Shown here: positions 63,391-64,000 of the stretch, one piece after another | How positions within the stretch are numbered: position 1 is the first letter of the stretch | How the letters are laid out: each line of letters starts with the position of its first letter | NCBI GenBank assembly: GCA_036245525.1 | Contig: BTPG01000003.1 | Location: 156,653,080 to 156,717,079, forward strand | Reading direction: 5' to 3' | Length of the DNA stretch: 64,000 bases | Source: Semisulcospira habei | Taxonomy: Eukaryota; Mollusca; Gastropoda; Semisulcospiridae | Position numbers and translations under genes: made by a program | Notes under the pieces: model-generated | Database searches by the model: none | What the model saw: only the letters and a program-made list of their open reading frames with translations | Told to the model about the DNA's origin: nothing

Positions 63391-64000
63391 ATGGCAGCAG
63401 GAGGATTTAATCATGAAGATTTTGAAATGGATGACATGAATGTCTCAGATACCAGTATCACAAATATGACTGGAATGGTAACTACTTCTCCTTTGTATCA
63501 TGAACTGTTAAAAGACAAAGTAAACTCATTTTATGACAGTGTTGGAGCACGCCCAGATGTAATAGATCCTAACCAATTTGAATATGATAAAGGGCACTTA
63601 TTTGTAAATACAGACAGAGGGAAAATATATCTAACACATAAAAATAATCCTTCTAAGTTTAGAGCTTTAAGTACAATTAAAGGTGAAGTCGGTGGTAACT
63701 CTGGGTTGGCAAGGTATCTTGGAATTGGAGGGTCTCCCGTTCCCCCAAGACTGGTTAGTGTTCTTCACGACACGCAATTAAACTTGCCAACAGGGCAAGA
63801 GATTGAAATGGCACCAGTAACAAGCCTACCAGAAATAGCAAACACTGTGATACAAGAAACCTCATTTACTGAAGGACAAATAAATGACGCTTTGAAAACA
63901 ATAGATGATCCACCTTTGTCAATGAGAGAGATTATGGGTTTGGATAAATCACTGCAGACAATAAGAGGTGAGATGGTAAACAATGTTGCCAAACTAGGTG
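63391..64000 (+). CDS. Polinton ORF, 5' part (203 codons, runs off the window)
   Basis: Open from ATG 63391 to the end of the window without a stop. The N-terminus is MAAGGFNHEDFEMDDMNVSD, then 'YDSVGARPDVIDPNQFEYD', 'GHLFVNTDRGKIYLTHKN', 'LARYLGIGGS' and 'QTIRGEMVNNVAKLG'. The opening and the 'Y-x-x-x-G-x-R-P-D' block resemble an uncharacterised protein next to the capsid gene in other invertebrate Polintons (from memory). It shares an AT-rich divergent promoter region with the capsid gene. Acidic and probably soluble; a structural role is possible but unproven. Confidence 0.78.
   Translation, partial: MAAGGFNHEDFEMDDMNVSDTSITNMTGMVTTSPLYHELLKDKVNSFYDSVGARPDVIDPNQFEYDKGHLFVNTDRGKIYLTHKNNPSKFRALSTIKGEVGGNSGLARYLGIGGSPVPPRLVSVLHDTQLNLPTGQEIEMAPVTSLPEIANTVIQETSFTEGQINDALKTIDDPPLSMREIMGLDKSLQTIRGEMVNNVAKLG

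Larger units (their letters stand above)
54811..64000. mobile_element. Maverick/Polinton (adintovirus-like) element, left 9.2 kb
   Basis: The gene set is diagnostic: retroviral-type integrase, protein-primed family B DNA polymerase, FtsK/HerA-type packaging ATPase and double-jelly-roll capsid protein, plus small membrane proteins. GC content drops sharply at about 54811 and stays low. All ORFs are open and closely packed, some overlapping, so the copy is recent. The cysteine protease, the minor capsid (penton) protein and the right terminal repeat are not in the window and should lie to the right. The left terminal inverted repeat would be within 54811-54988 but cannot be proved without the other end. 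Confidence 0.92.

Overview
The window looks like nuclear DNA of a marine invertebrate, most likely a mollusc or another lophotrochozoan. The signs are intron-rich genes with GT-AG introns, dense dinucleotide microsatellites, many short foldback transposons, single-ORF LINEs, tRNA-derived SINEs, a DIRS-type retrotransposon and a Maverick/Polinton. The species cannot be named from sequence alone. Less than 10 percent of the first 54 kb is host coding sequence; most of the rest is transposon-derived or simple repeat.

Layout. 1-3614: right part of a decayed DIRS-like retrotransposon (+). 4594-15608: the last eight exons of a TMEM209 orthologue (+), with introns full of foldback MITEs and a 2.1 kb hAT-like element. 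17110-17787 and 19139-20654: two minus-strand host genes (213 and 171 aa) that I do not recognise. 20.7-29.1 kb: gene-poor DNA with hairpin MITEs, tandem repeats and microsatellites. 29136-35666: a four-exon plus-strand gene for a small secreted protein with three LDL-receptor class A repeats. 39243-43752: a convergent minus-strand gene with two LDLa repeats, threonine-rich linkers and a six-cysteine ShK-like tail; its 5' end was not found. 44055-48240: an apparently full-length LINE with an intact 1075-codon ORF. 48.6-54.5 kb: a duplicated host repeat, its second copy split by a decayed 3.36 kb LINE that itself carries a SINE. About 54811-64000: left part of an intact Maverick/Polinton (adintovirus-like), with four small membrane or accessory ORFs, integrase, protein-primed DNA polymerase B, a small unknown ORF, packaging ATPase, hexon-like major capsid protein, and a divergent ORF running off the end.

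The two most interesting signals are these. (1) The Polinton has all its visible genes open and nearly every start in the same AT-rich context; its left edge appears to cut a GC-rich palindromic MITE. (2) There is a crowd of small foldback elements of several families. Many are bounded by TTAA-CCC...GGG-TTAA or a close variant, which is the signature of piggyBac-type transposition, yet no transposase is visible. Nested insertions allow a partial order of events: a hAT-like MITE inside a TTAA MITE, a SINE inside a LINE, a LINE inside a duplicated repeat whose sister copy keeps the empty site, and a Polinton inside a MITE.

Exon joins were made by reading splice consensus and phase by eye. Family names come from motif recognition; no database search was run.
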